Positions 10,205 through 20,293 of a DNA stretch of 64,000 nucleotides are shown piece after piece. How positions within the stretch are numbered: position 1 is the first letter of the stretch; the number at the start of each line of letters is the position of its first letter. The notes beneath the pieces were generated by a model. It did no database searches, had not been told where the DNA came from, and saw nothing but the letters and a program-made list of their open reading frames with translations. The translations under genes and the position numbers were made by a program. Origin of the DNA: Gerris lacustris (lineage: Eukaryota > Arthropoda > Insecta > Hemiptera > Gerridae); the NCBI GenBank assembly GCA_951217055.1, contig OX578286.1:29580720-29644719 (forward strand). Reading direction: 5' to 3'.

Positions 10205-10960
10205 CCCTCTGATTGCATCTAACTCTAATTTCAGTAACGATCAAATTCTAAGCCTCCAGCAGGTGAACTTGAAGGAAGTTAATAGGGCGTCACTGTCTTT
10301 GGGTATAGTTGACATCCTGGTAAATGAGTCCAATAGGTGCTAGAGAGCTTCCTCTTCCTCCAAGGAGAAATTCTCTCCGCTGATTAGAAGAGGTGCGTTG
10401 CTCAAAGCAGGTGATTTAGAGAGGACGGGATGGAATCTAGCAGCAGATACTGCCTGCACAATAGGACCTTCAAGCTTCTTGCTTTGCCTTCCTAATCTGC
10501 GCCTTATACGCTCTAAGGCCTGTTTTATAATCTTCCCAGAGAATTGGTAAGTTATTCCTTTTTGCTTTATTAAGAAGATTTTTAACTTGCCTCCGAAGTT
10601 TCTCTGTCAAGAGAGTCCACCCGGAAATTGAACGTTGTTAGGATGCATTTTCAAGATGAAACATTGTTAGGATGTTCTTAAGGATACATTTGCAGATCAC
10701 AGCTTACTTTGTAAGCTGTAATTGTAGCTTTAGTGAATCTGGGGATGAACTTTTCAGTTTGTAATAAGATGTTTAGGCAGTGTTCCAAGCTGTCCCATTC
10801 TCACTTAAGTACTTCTTGTAATAGCTCCCAGTTCGCCGATCTGGAGTTGCGATACTTTATTTCCTCTAGTACTGAAGCCTTGACTTTGATAAGGATGTGT
10901 CTGTAATCTGAAAGCAACTCCTCAAGTGATACAGACCAATCCATGACTCAAATTGCCTTA
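10205..10960 (-). pseudogene. Jockey-type LINE ORF2 fragment, decayed
   Basis: Read on the minus strand, frames interrupted by stops and shifts give SLEELLSDYRHILIKV near 10940, NSRSANWELLQEVLK, a DYKTGLRAYKAQI-like segment near 10500, and SGENFSLEEEEAL near 10370, ending around IVTEIRV near 10230. These are the usual linker segments between the endonuclease and reverse transcriptase domains of Jockey-clade non-LTR ORF2 proteins. The endonuclease core before it and the RT core after it were not found, so this is a truncated internal fragment with no coding ability. Confidence 0.65.
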
Positions 10961-11244
10961 AACCCCTATGTTGATAAACTAGCTCTATTCCCGTAATTTG
11001 CTGAGTTTGAACTACTTTCAAAATCATTACATTTATTTTGCTAAGTGAGAATGTTAAGCTCTCTCATGGATCAAATATTATTATTCTTAAAATTCCCTTA
11101 TTAGTTACTGATTCCCACCACTATAGAGGAATTTTTAAATGTTAACTTTTCAAGAAAATGCTGAGGTTTTATCTTCTTATAACTGCCCTGAAGTTAGTCA
11201 GTGGTATTTAGATTTTATTTATTTATAGACAAACCATCTCTTGT

Positions 11245-11440
11245 ATGGAATGCTCTTCTTTTGACTGTTACTCCCCTTATTAAAACAGAAGTGTGATATT
11301 CCTTCATCCCAAAGTACATTGGACTAAACTTCCCTTTGTCTTAATAGTTATTTAGACAAAGGAATGTATAAATAATTATATTAATTTGTATTCTAAAAAA
11401 ACAACAAAATACAGGGGAGTTATAATCTAAATAAGTACTC
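11245..11440. mobile_element. Family M (M1) MITE copy, left end missing
   Basis: Begins inside the element at CTTCTTTTGACTGTTACTCC. The ATTCCTTCATCCCAAAGTAC unit follows, and it ends with GGGGAGTTATAATCTAAATA then AGTAC. The outer left TIR is absent. Confidence 0.65.
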
Positions 11441-11989
11441 TCTTATATATTCTCTCTTAGGTATTTAAAATAAATCCACAGATTATTATGAATTACGAAT
11501 TATTTTTTTTAGTAATTTGTTGAAGTCCGAAGGTGGAAGGGCGAAATATAACTCGACGTAAAAAATAATTTCATAATAAAACAGGGGTCCTTAAACTTAA
11601 AAAGTGAACAAACAGACAAGCAAAATAAAATTAAATACCCTTTTTGAAACCGATAAGAGTTGCATGATAATAATAATTGATGATACGCCAAAAATAGTTG
11701 CAGTAATGTGACGTCGTATAGAGGTGTAATATAATTATAATGAAAGTTGTTCGAGGAAAATCGGTGCAGTAGGACTGGAGATAGAGTGTATCTTAGATAC
11801 CCGGAAAGGCGGGCCGCCTCAAAGAGAGGCGAGGCTCTCTAGATAGGTAAGGCAAAGAGGAGTTAGAGTTAACACTAATGCAACGCAGATAGATATAGGT
11901 AATAAATAGACCTAAGCCATAAGGTAAGGGACATTGGGACTCGGAGCAGAACAAGGGTCCCATGCAAATTAGGACAGATCTCTACCATA
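11441..11989. other. No gene recognised
   Basis: A+T-rich at first. A short GC-richer patch at 11800-11835 (CCCGGAAAGGCGGGCCGCC then AGAGAGGCGAGGCTCTCT) contains small inverted repeats. Short minus-strand reading frames here show no domain and are treated as chance. Confidence 0.35.
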
Positions 11990-12330
11990 TAACAGCGAAA
12001 TCTTTGCCGTTTATAATAAAATGATTTAAACTTTGATAACAGAAACAGGGTAGAGAACAGAACAAATAACAGCAATGAAGTGTTATCCTATAACAATAAC
12101 AGCTCATTGCATCTTGTTCTTGTTACTTGAAATGTTATTGATTCCGTTCTGTTATAAAATAACAATAACAGAAAAATCTGTTATTGTTATCAAATCTGTT
12201 CTGTTATCTGAGCTGATATAATGTGAACTGTTATTCGATAACAGGACTTTTTCAATAACATGTTATCGGACAAACTGTTATTCTCCAATAACATGTTATT
12301 GTTAACTGTTCTGTTATTTTCGACCCACCT
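11990..12330. repeat. GTTAT/ATAAC-rich self-complementary region
   Basis: Many imperfect copies of CTGTTAT and ATAACAG occur in both orientations, for example ATAACAATAACAG and CTGTTATTGTTATC around 12150-12190. The region is both tandem-like and palindromic. Whether it is a decayed foldback element or a simple-sequence expansion is unresolved. Confidence 0.6.
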
Positions 12331-12369
12331 CTAGTTCTTCCTACCCATCTAGTACTAGGACCTTACTAC

Positions 12370-12385
12370 TACTACTACTACGTGG
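12370..12385. repeat. (TAC)n microsatellite
   Basis: Five consecutive TAC/ACT units between 'ccttac' and 'gtggcac'. Confidence 0.6.
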
Positions 12386-12458
12386 CACATCAGTCGAAGG
12401 GCTTGTATGTAAGGACTTGATTGGGGTTAATGTATTGCCCCATCAATTATATAAACCA

Positions 12459-12556
12459 ATAGTATGCCACTTTACATAAGCAGCAACCAATAGTATGTCA
12501 CTTTACATAAGCAGCAACCAATAGTATGCCACTTTACATAAGCAGCAACCAATAGT
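12459..12556. repeat. 31-bp tandem repeat, about three copies
   Basis: The unit AACCAATAGTATGCCACTTT followed by ACATAAGCAGC is repeated with one substitution (GCC to GTC in unit 2), then truncated at AACCAATAGTGGGGC. A diverged single relative with GCCACTTCACATAAGCAGC is at about 32667-32688. Confidence 0.75.
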
Positions 12557-12930
12557 GGGGCACCTTGCCAGATTTATTTAGGAGTACTATTAGACGATTT
12601 CATTTACAACCTAAATTCCAAAATATTACATCAACAAGTTGAATAAACCTCCCCCATACCTTTTATTAATTCTTAAGAAAATCAAAGACCTCAAATTTAA
12701 AATAATACTATTCCTTATGGCCTTTTTTTATACTCTTTAATTTTCTTATTAAAAATATGTATAATTTAATAATATTAATTGCCTTAATAATTACTTCTTA
12801 ATAATGTTTATGAAAAAAAAGTAAAATTAGGTCAATTTTAATAAACTTGTGAATCAACTTGCTGTTATTTTTAAGTAAAACAAAATAAAAGAATTTGTCA
12901 ATTTGTTTTATATGTTGCATCTATATTTAG

Positions 12931-13137
12931 TGTTGTGTTTTACAACTATCTTCTATAAATAAATTTCAAACACAATGTTAACACTTAAACCAAAAAAACT
13001 GCTCTTCTTTTTATTCAATTAATTTCATACAACTCAATGTGTCAAACTATATCAAGTCTAGTCTCCATGGTGACAACAAATCAAAACAAACAAAACAATA
13101 TAATCTAAATACATAAAAAATCCCTAAAAACGTGACA
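12931..13137 (-). repeat. BEL/Pao LTR (3' LTR in element orientation)
   Basis: 207 bp from TGTTGTGTTTTACAACTATC to CCTAAAAACGTGACA. Identical to the other LTR except at two positions (TGTTGTG versus TGCTGCG). Confidence 0.92.
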
Positions 13138-13151
13138 TACTCCCACCTTGA
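13138..13151 (-). other. Polypurine tract of the BEL/Pao element
   Basis: On the minus strand AAGGTGGGAGTA abuts the 3' LTR. A purine run here is where plus-strand DNA synthesis would be primed. Confidence 0.65.
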
Positions 13152-13163
13152 GGGAGCCATCCC

Positions 13164-16055
13164 TCAAACTTCTGTCACTGCCGTTCTTAGCTGCCCGACT
13201 GCCGCCTCCTCCTGGACTTCAAGGGGGTAGATTCGCCGGGTGGGTCTTAGCATCGTGTTCTGGTTGGTCTTCACTCGTACTAGTCGAACCTTTCCATCTC
13301 GGCCGGTGATAAACTCTTCTACCTTTGCTAAAGGCCAATCCATCCGTTTCGCATTCTTGATTTTAAGCAGTACAATGCCACCAATGCGCAAGGTTGGCTG
13401 GTTAACTCCCTCCTTACGTCTACATCGTTTTTTAACAAGCTGCACAAGGTATTCTTTGCGAAACCTGGTCCGCAGATCTTCTCTGGTCTTCTGGAGAAAC
13501 TTAAGTCTCTTGTTTAGACTCTTTCCGGATATTGCATCACAATCTGGGAGACCGGTTGACGTGTTTCCATGAAGAAACCTACTGGGCGTCAAAGAAATTA
13601 AATCTTGGGTGTCCTCAGCCACGTACGTTAAGGGTCTTCCTTTTACAACGGCCCCAACGTCGCAAAGTATGGTTACCATTTCCTTGTAGGAAAGGCAGGC
13701 TTTTCCCAAGCTCCTCCGGAGTAACTGTTTTACTAAGCCGTCAAGCCGCTCCCACCATCCGCCCCACCACCAGGCTGAGGGGGGATTAAACTTCCACTCT
13801 TTAAACATTTGGTCATACCGTTCATAGTTACCTATTGAAATTAGCTTCTTAGTCGCTGATTGAAGCCTCTTACATGCGATTGCATAGTTCCTTGGTAAGA
13901 TTGATGTGTTTTGCACCCAAGGAAGTTTAACCTCGTACCTTCCTTCCATATTGAAGCTAACAGTTGCTTCAAAGTGCCTCAGCGTCGCTTCCATCTGGTC
14001 CTTCTGTTCCAATTTTGCTGATGGCTCTTCTACACCAATCACCTCCAGCTTACAAAAGTTTGAAATCGCTGAACCATCATTTAAACAAGAACTTAGCATG
14101 GTTGTAGCTAAATTCTCATGCCCTGTCGATTTGTCACCTGTGTTTTCACACTCTACAGTCCCAATTACCGTCCAACCTAGCTTTGTTTCTATAGCTGTCA
14201 GACCTGAGTCAAGCTGATATAGCCTCCCTGTTAACAACCGGCCCACAATGTCCGCCCCGAAAAGTAGTTCAATAGGTCCAGGTTGATCTAGAAAATTTGA
14301 TAAGTCTATATCCAAAGCTTTAACTTGCTCAATACATTTTTGTGGTAATATCCTGGGGTAATAATCACAAATCTTTGTCTGACTAAGCGCGACTAATTCG
14401 ATAGAATTCGTATTCTGTACAGAAGCAACATTAATTTTGAAGCAGTCGTGATTCTGAACACCTGACTTAACTCCACCAAAAAGCGCATGTTGCAGCAGTT
14501 TGTTGCCTACTACGTCAAACCCTAATTCTAATGCTGCTTTTTCCAGGATGTATGAATACTGCGATCCCGTGTCAATTATAGCTCTCGCAGCCCGCATACC
14601 TTTAGATCCGGTCAACATTACTGTGATAGTCTGAAGTAACACCTGATTTGTAATGCCCGATTCCGCCACAGCATTCATTGTAGTAGCAACGTCTTTTTTA
14701 GTTGTTAACATTGTTCTAGTCACTGAGTTCTCTTTTAAGGAAGTTTCTTCTGAGATTGGACACATCAGTTCTACATGCCGTTTTCCACAGTTCTTACACG
14801 TCAGTTGTGCCCTACATCTATAAGATAGACAACCAACTCTCAAACATCTAAAGCATAGCCCTCTTTTACGCAGTTTTTCTCTTCTCTCCGCTAAACTACT
14901 CCGTAACGCAATACGACACTCTTTAGCTGTGTGAGTATCCTGATTACAAAAAACGCAATTGTTATCCCTCGCTTTTCCCACGCTAAATTTAGTGCCAGAT
15001 TCGACTTTTGAGATAAGTGACGATGCTGTGGCCACATTCTTTACAGATTTTACCTTAGGAAGATATGATGTAGAAGGCGTCATCTCTTCTACCCTTAAGC
15101 CAAAACCCTCCATAGCTAAATCTATGCGCTCCACACCCTCTACTTCCCGTCTCAAAAATTGCATTAGCTGCGTTAGTCTACTATTAACTTTACCTGTGAG
15201 AGGTCTCTCTATGTCATCATCTTCCCCGTACGAAAAATAAGCACTCCTCTGCCAAGCTTTCAGGTGTTCTTTAGGAAGAGATGACTCCACTAGAGGGTAT
15301 AGCATTGAGGAGCATTTGTCATTAGTAACCCCTAAAGTTTCAAGTGCCCTAAGGTATGTTTCTAACTTATCGTATAAGGACGAAAGTTTGATGTTATCAG
15401 GGTTCAATGCGTTACCTAGAACTAGTTTTAATAGTTCTCGCACATATACCTCTACTAATATGTCTTCACGGCCAAATCTACTTTTTAAAGTAGCCACTGC
15501 CTTCTCGTAGTTGGCCCCTATAGGTGGGTAACTTTCGACCAACTCACGAGCTCTCGACCCTGGTGTAGTGGCCTGAATGAGGTATTGGAACTTATCCTCT
15601 TTGTCTATTTCCTTATCTTCGTGTACCTTTTTGAACTGACTCCAAAACGACAACCAATCTATAATTTTCCCACTAAACTGTGTCCAAACTATTTTCGGTA
15701 ATTTATATTTACATCTCTTATCATTTGCATCATTATTCCTAGAATTTTGACAGTTAGATGTCAATGATTTAAATGTCAACTGAGCTCGCAAGAACTTACC
15801 CTGGTAGAGATCTGCCTTCTCAAGGTCCTCCACAATGGTCTCTTCGGGTGTATCTCCCGCTGTCATCAGATCCATTATGGTTCTGTCTCTTACTGCAAGA
15901 TCCTTTGCGCTCTTTTCTAGGAGTTGGAATGTAACATTGACAACGTCAGCATCCAGAGGGTCCGCTTTCAATTCTTCATTCATTCTATTGAATAGCCTAG
16001 TAAAACTAGCCCTAACAACCGACCTACCCTTTAATTCACATTCCATGATTTTCAT
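13164..16055 (-). CDS. BEL/Pao Gag-protease-integrase-tail fusion ORF (963 codons)
   Basis: One uninterrupted frame. The N-terminal Gag part (to about residue 330) has the DUF1759-like capsid segment (YLIQATTPGSRARELV). Cys/His zinc-binding clusters follow at about residues 367-428 (CVFC, CFRC, CKNCGKRH). An aspartic-protease-like site AIIDTGSQYSY lies near residue 495. At about residue 745 the sequence passes directly from the linker ahead of reverse transcriptase (YDQMFKEW) into the end of integrase (KFNPPSAWWWGGWWERL) and the DUF5641-like tail (LSYKEM, RPLTYV, LRIGGIVLLK). Reverse transcriptase, RNase H and the integrase catalytic core are therefore deleted in frame. Whether the fusion protein is made is unknown. 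Confidence 0.88.
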   Translation of the reverse strand: MKIMECELKGRSVVRASFTRLFNRMNEELKADPLDADVVNVTFQLLEKSAKDLAVRDRTIMDLMTAGDTPEETIVEDLEKADLYQGKFLRAQLTFKSLTSNCQNSRNNDANDKRCKYKLPKIVWTQFSGKIIDWLSFWSQFKKVHEDKEIDKEDKFQYLIQATTPGSRARELVESYPPIGANYEKAVATLKSRFGREDILVEVYVRELLKLVLGNALNPDNIKLSSLYDKLETYLRALETLGVTNDKCSSMLYPLVESSLPKEHLKAWQRSAYFSYGEDDDIERPLTGKVNSRLTQLMQFLRREVEGVERIDLAMEGFGLRVEEMTPSTSYLPKVKSVKNVATASSLISKVESGTKFSVGKARDNNCVFCNQDTHTAKECRIALRSSLAERREKLRKRGLCFRCLRVGCLSYRCRAQLTCKNCGKRHVELMCPISEETSLKENSVTRTMLTTKKDVATTMNAVAESGITNQVLLQTITVMLTGSKGMRAARAIIDTGSQYSYILEKAALELGFDVVGNKLLQHALFGGVKSGVQNHDCFKINVASVQNTNSIELVALSQTKICDYYPRILPQKCIEQVKALDIDLSNFLDQPGPIELLFGADIVGRLLTGRLYQLDSGLTAIETKLGWTVIGTVECENTGDKSTGHENLATTMLSSCLNDGSAISNFCKLEVIGVEEPSAKLEQKDQMEATLRHFEATVSFNMEGRYEVKLPWVQNTSILPRNYAIACKRLQSATKKLISIGNYERYDQMFKEWKFNPPSAWWWGGWWERLDGLVKQLLRRSLGKACLSYKEMVTILCDVGAVVKGRPLTYVAEDTQDLISLTPSRFLHGNTSTGLPDCDAISGKSLNKRLKFLQKTREDLRTRFRKEYLVQLVKKRCRRKEGVNQPTLRIGGIVLLKIKNAKRMDWPLAKVEEFITGRDGKVRLVRVKTNQNTMLRPTRRIYPLEVQEEAAVGQLRTAVTEV

Positions 16056-16181
16056 ATTTATTTTTATATTAATTTAGTCAAAAGAATACCGAAAAAATAA
16101 ATAAATGTTTGATGAAAATATTTACCGAAAAATGTCACTTTAAATCGAACTCAAATATGTTACCGAAAAAGGTTTCTATTT

Positions 16182-16195
16182 TGTCACGGTCGCCA
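16182..16195 (-). other. Primer-binding site matching tRNA-Arg 3' end
   Basis: The minus strand reads TGGCGACCGTGACA three bases inside the 5' LTR. This is complementary to a tRNA ending TGTCACGGTCG plus CCA, which agrees with insect tRNA-Arg as I recall it. Confidence 0.75.
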
Positions 16196-16198
16196 CTA

Positions 16199-16405
16199 TG
16201 CTGCGTTTTACAACTATCTTCTATAAATAAATTTCAAACACAATGTTAACACTTAAACCAAAAAAACTGCTCTTCTTTTTATTCAATTAATTTCATACAA
16301 CTCAATGTGTCAAACTATATCAAGTCTAGTCTCCATGGTGACAACAAATCAAAACAAACAAAACAATATAATCTAAATACATAAAAAATCCCTAAAAACG
16401 TGACA
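16199..16405 (-). repeat. BEL/Pao LTR (5' LTR in element orientation)
   Basis: 207 bp, starting TGCTGCGTTTTACAACTATC and ending CGTGACA on the plus strand, followed by the target duplication TTTAG. It would carry the element's promoter on the minus strand; no TATA box was assigned. Confidence 0.92.
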
Positions 16406-16680
16406 TTTAGCGTGTTAAAAGTATTTATGAAAAATTACATAATTATTTTTGTGTAATGTAATTACATTAGTAATTGTCATGATGCGTATTGTAAGATGTA
16501 ATAATTCAAGTAAAAAAGTTCATTAGAATACAAACCAGAAGATAATTCAAGAAGTAAGACAGATAAACTGAAATACAAAATTTCCCTTAAAGAGAACACC
16601 TGTACTCCTGGATCGGCTGAATTTCTTTGACTTTAATTCTATATCTAGCAGTCTCCACAGCTCATCAAGAGCAATTATTA

Positions 16681-17014
16681 CAGTGGAACCTCGATAATTC
16701 GAACTAATTGGGACCAGACACTGTCTGAATTACCGATTTATCCGAATTTTCGAATATGCTTTAAAACAATGCAACAATACCATTATACTCGTTGGGTGAT
16801 TTCACAGGAGCATTGTTATTGTTTAAGGGAATCTTAGATATTATTTGTTAAAACTCTGTCTTTGATTACAAAACATCACCTTTTTTACACATCATATAAT
16901 AAACCAATGAAATTCAATTAAATACTATCTGCATCAGTTATTAAATTTTTCAGTAGGCAATCTGAATTTTCAAGGCTCCGGATTTTAGAGGTCCGAATTA
17001 TCGAGGTTCTACTG
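16681..17014. mobile_element. pogo/Tigger-like MITE, 334 bp
   Basis: The ends CAGTGGAACCTCGATAATTC and the complement CAGTAGAACCTCGATAATTC are terminal inverted repeats, flanked on both sides by TA (16679-16680 and 17015-17016). CAGTRGAACCTCG ends with TA duplications are characteristic of the pogo/Tigger branch of the Tc1/mariner superfamily. No transposase is present. Confidence 0.8.
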
Positions 17015-17335
17015 TACTATCTAATCAAAGCAATCTTCTTTTTGCTTTAATTTCCTTGAAACAACAGGATTTTAGCAATCTCTTATATTTGGTCTATATT
17101 TTTACTATACTAATCTATTTTAATTAACTTATTTAAACTTCCGTTAACATCTCAAAAAACATCAACAAAAATATGTATTTCTACAACTAGATATATCAGT
17201 TCAGTTTACCGAAGTGGTAAGTGCAAAATTGAGCAACACTTCTTCAAGAAGATTAGGTGAATAATTTAAATTTTTGTTTCTTCTAAAATAATTAATATAA
17301 AAATTCCATTTTTCAAAACTGGTCTTATTTTCAAC

Positions 17336-17785
17336 TTTTTTTTTTTTTTTTTTAGTTTCTGTTTTCTTCACCTTAGTTGTATCTATGTGCAAAATTTGGG
17401 GAAGATTGAATGACGATAAGTGGTTCAAAATTGGGGTAATAGGTGTGCGATGAAACTTAAAGCAAATAAATTTGACGCCATTTTTTTTTTTTTTTGGTTT
17501 CTGTATTCTTCACCTTAGTTGTATCTATGTGCAAAATTTGGGGAAGATTGAATTACGATAAGTGGTTCAAAATTAGGGTAATAGGTGTGCGATGAAACTT
17601 AAAAAGCAAATAAATTTGGCGCCATTTATTTTATTATTTTTTTTTTTTTTTTGGTTTCTGTATTCTTCACCATAGTTGTTTCTATGTGCAACATTTGGGG
17701 AAGATTGAATCACAGGAAGTGGTTCAAAATTGGGGAAACGGAAATGTGCGATGAAACTTACAAAGCAAAGTAATATAAGACCAGT
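17336..17785. repeat. Tandem repeat, three units of about 142-157 bp
   Basis: Each unit starts with a poly-T run, then GGTTTCTGTATTCTTCACC, then GGGGAAGATTGAAT and GTGCGATGAAACTTA. Starts are near 17336, 17480 and 17637. Poly-T length differs between units. On the minus strand the tract reads as lysine-rich peptide, which is only the poly-A complement. Confidence 0.75.
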
Positions 17786-18110
17786 AATAAACAGAAACAA
17801 TAAACACTACTTTCTTCGACATTGTTAACTGCCTGTTTTAATGAAAACAAAGTTATACAGTTACCACATCTATCTCTAATAAACCACCTTTAACTGTATT
17901 TAAAAGAAAACAAAAGACAAAAAAACTTCATATTGTCACATTAGATACAACACTGACAGACTCAAAATTTATCACTTAGGAAGGATTTGATGTCTCATTT
18001 GAGTTAAGCTATGAGGCTTTTTATATGATTTATGACTATTCAAGTGTCAGCTAAAAAACTAAGGTGACATACCGATTCAAATGGTAATAATATAATCAAC
18101 AGTACTTTTT
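17786..18110. other. No feature recognised
   Basis: A+T-rich sequence without ORF or repeat structure. Confidence 0.35.
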
Positions 18111-18560
18111 TACTTAAGCAACTCCCCCTATATCCTTTTGACTTAATAGTTCTTTAGACAAAGGAACGGTATAGCTGCAGTTATCAAACCACCTAGGAGA
18201 AAAGGGCGGCTCACACGAATGTGCTGTTTAGACAAAGGGATATCATCTCTCAAATTAATTAATTATATAGATATAAGCTTACTAATTAGATCTGAAAAGT
18301 TATCTGTTTTGATAATTTAATTTAAAGGGATATAATCTCTTAAGAGTATAAATCAAGCGAAATTGTGCTGCCAAGCGATTCTCGACTGTATTGATAACTG
18401 CAGATTAGCCAAAGGATGTATATACAGAGTATTATTCATTCCTCAGTCTTAATTACTGTTAAGACAAAGGGATATTTATTCCAATGTATCTTGGGACAAA
18501 GGAATATCACACTTGTGTATATAATTGTGATAATGTCCCTTAGTCTAACTATTAAGACAA
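18111..18560. repeat. Scattered family M internal units, degraded
   Basis: Several AGACAAAGGGATAT and CCTTTTGACTTAATAGTT fragments appear in this 450-bp stretch. The clearest is at 18462-18513 (AAGACAAAGGGATATTTATT to GGGACAAAGGAATATCACAC), followed by an inverted echo. Outer TIRs of the M family are absent. Confidence 0.55.
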
Positions 18561-19590
18561 AGAAATATTAAATATACGCTTATGTAAAACTCATTGTCCT
18601 ATAGTTTCCTGTATAAGATTTAGTCTCTCATGGGATAAGACTCAACTTTAAAATAGCATAATAAAACTTCCCCAGGAGTCTCAATGTTTTGGGGAGACAA
18701 ACACACAAACCTCTGAGACTTTTGTTGGGCAGACTATTGTTTAGAACCAAGGGGCCTGCTACAGTAAATAAGTGCCAAATCAATTGTATAAAACAACTGT
18801 GTTAGGGAACATTTTGAGCTGGGCAGTGTTGTATCTAACACTGATATTATCGTTGGATAATATAACACTAATTGTAATGTTGAAGCAGAAGAGAGACTTA
18901 AGGATAAAAAAATACTCTCACCTTTTGGAATTGAACAAAGAAATTCCTTTTTTGTTATCTTATTAGGTAAGTGTACAGGTTTAGAATACCTCAAGTTAGT
19001 AGTTCAATACACAGATGTAGGAGATATTTTTATGTCTATCTCTCTTTATCTTTAATTTAATAAAATATTTATTATGTGAATTTTTTAGGCATTGGATTGC
19101 TATTTGTTCTAAAAAAAATTCTTAAATAAAAACTTTATTTATTAAAAGAAAAAATAAATAAATAAAAAGACTTCCAATCCTATATCTTTAAAACTATAGA
19201 CTTATAATATGGTGAAAATATATATTAGAAATACCTACATTGTATTCATATTATTATATATTAAAAAAAATGTAATGAGTTAAAAACAAATCACGTGTTT
19301 TTTCTGTCTATTTTAAAGTGAATATTTATATTTAAATAAAAAATAATAATACTATCACAAAAATTAGTAAATATATACATATATATTGAGAATGATAAAT
19401 ATTATTTTAAAAATTTATATATCTGTAGTATGTGTGTTTTGATAAATAAAAAATGTATTTAATCGATAAAAAATGTTAGTTGGCTAGGAAACATATAGTT
19501 GGCTTTGTGGAGAATTTATTTTTTAAATAGATAATAAATATTTTACATGTCAAAAGTATACGACTACAAAAAAAATGTTCTTTCGAAAAT
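18561..19590. other. A+T-rich sequence, no gene
   Basis: Two overlapping short frames on opposite strands at about 18734-18994 show no domain or codon bias and are not called. The remainder is simple A+T-rich DNA. Confidence 0.4.
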
Positions 19591-19594
19591 GGGG

Positions 19595-20052
19595 AGTGGC
19601 GTAGATAAGTGGTTAAAGTACGTTCAACTCCACCTCAAACAGAGGTTTTAACATCGACTCAAATCCCAGAGATGTGAGACATATTTCATGCTGATGTACT
19701 AAGTAAAGTAGATGATTAAAGAGGCCGGACCCCTCGTCTTGTAATGAGTGATATTTGATCTAGACATAAAAAAGGGTAAAGCAACAAATTAAAAATAATT
19801 GGGCATATTGCAACATCTACTCATTTAAGATAAAAAAAAGTTGTAGGTTAAGCCAAAATGAATCCAATCACGAAATTTCAAAGGAGTTTTTTAAATTTCA
19901 AAATTTAAGGCCGGGATTGAGGACTAATACCAATCTGATTTGTGTTAGAAAATACTGATAAAAATGTCTCACCTCTGGGTATTGAACTAAGATCCTTTGG
20001 TTTTATGCACAAGTCCTTTTTAACCACTGACCACTTTGTACCTCGTGAAAAC
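19595..20052. repeat. Inverted pair of a tRNA-like (SINE-like) repeat
   Basis: The plus-strand copy (about 19595-19765) has GGCGTAGATAAGTGGTTAAA and, about 45 bases on, GACTCAAATCCCAGAG then GTGAGACAT. The minus-strand copy (about 19910-20052) reads GTGGTCAGTGGTTAAAA, then TTCAATACCCAGAGGTGAGA. Spacing and wording resemble tRNA A and B boxes, and both share a later 'ggccgg' segment in opposite orientation. The interior between them is unrelated A+T-rich sequence. Confidence 0.5.
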
Positions 20053-20061
20053 TTGAGATTT

Positions 20062-20293
20062 CTTAGACTCACCCCTAACTACAGACTTTTTGATCAGCCA
20101 ATAGTTTAATTGGTTGCTTAATTAGTATAAATACTACATTAAGCAAGTGTGTGAGAGCAATCGGCTGATTGTATTGGACAGTCTATGCACCAACAACCAA
20201 TAAAATGGTTTAGTTAGTCTGGTGTGCGCTGATGAATCCAATAAGACTAAACTATCGGCCAATCAAAAGTCTTTAGTGTACAGTGAGTCTTAG
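20062..20293. mobile_element. MITE with CTTAGACTCAC-type ends, 232 bp
   Basis: Left end CTTAGACTCACCCCTAACTA, right end the complement of CTAAGACTCACTGTACACTA. Both continue into CAGACTTTTTGATCAGCCAA-like and AAAGACTTTTGATTGGCCG-like arms. Interior blocks (CCAATAGTTTAATTGG, CCAATAAAATGG) are themselves palindromic. Confidence 0.65.

Larger units (their letters stand above)
12931..16405 (-). mobile_element. BEL/Pao LTR retroelement, recent, internally deleted
   Basis: Complete by its ends: the target duplication TTTAG lies immediately outside (12926-12930 and 16406-16410), the two 207-bp LTRs start TG and end CA, and a primer-binding site and purine-rich tract sit at the expected inner edges for minus-strand transcription. 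At 3475 bp it is about half the usual BEL/Pao length because reverse transcriptase, RNase H and most of integrase are missing. The LTRs differ only at positions 3 and 6 of the plus-strand LTR, so insertion is recent. It cannot mobilise itself; trans-mobilisation by an intact relative is possible. Confidence 0.92.
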
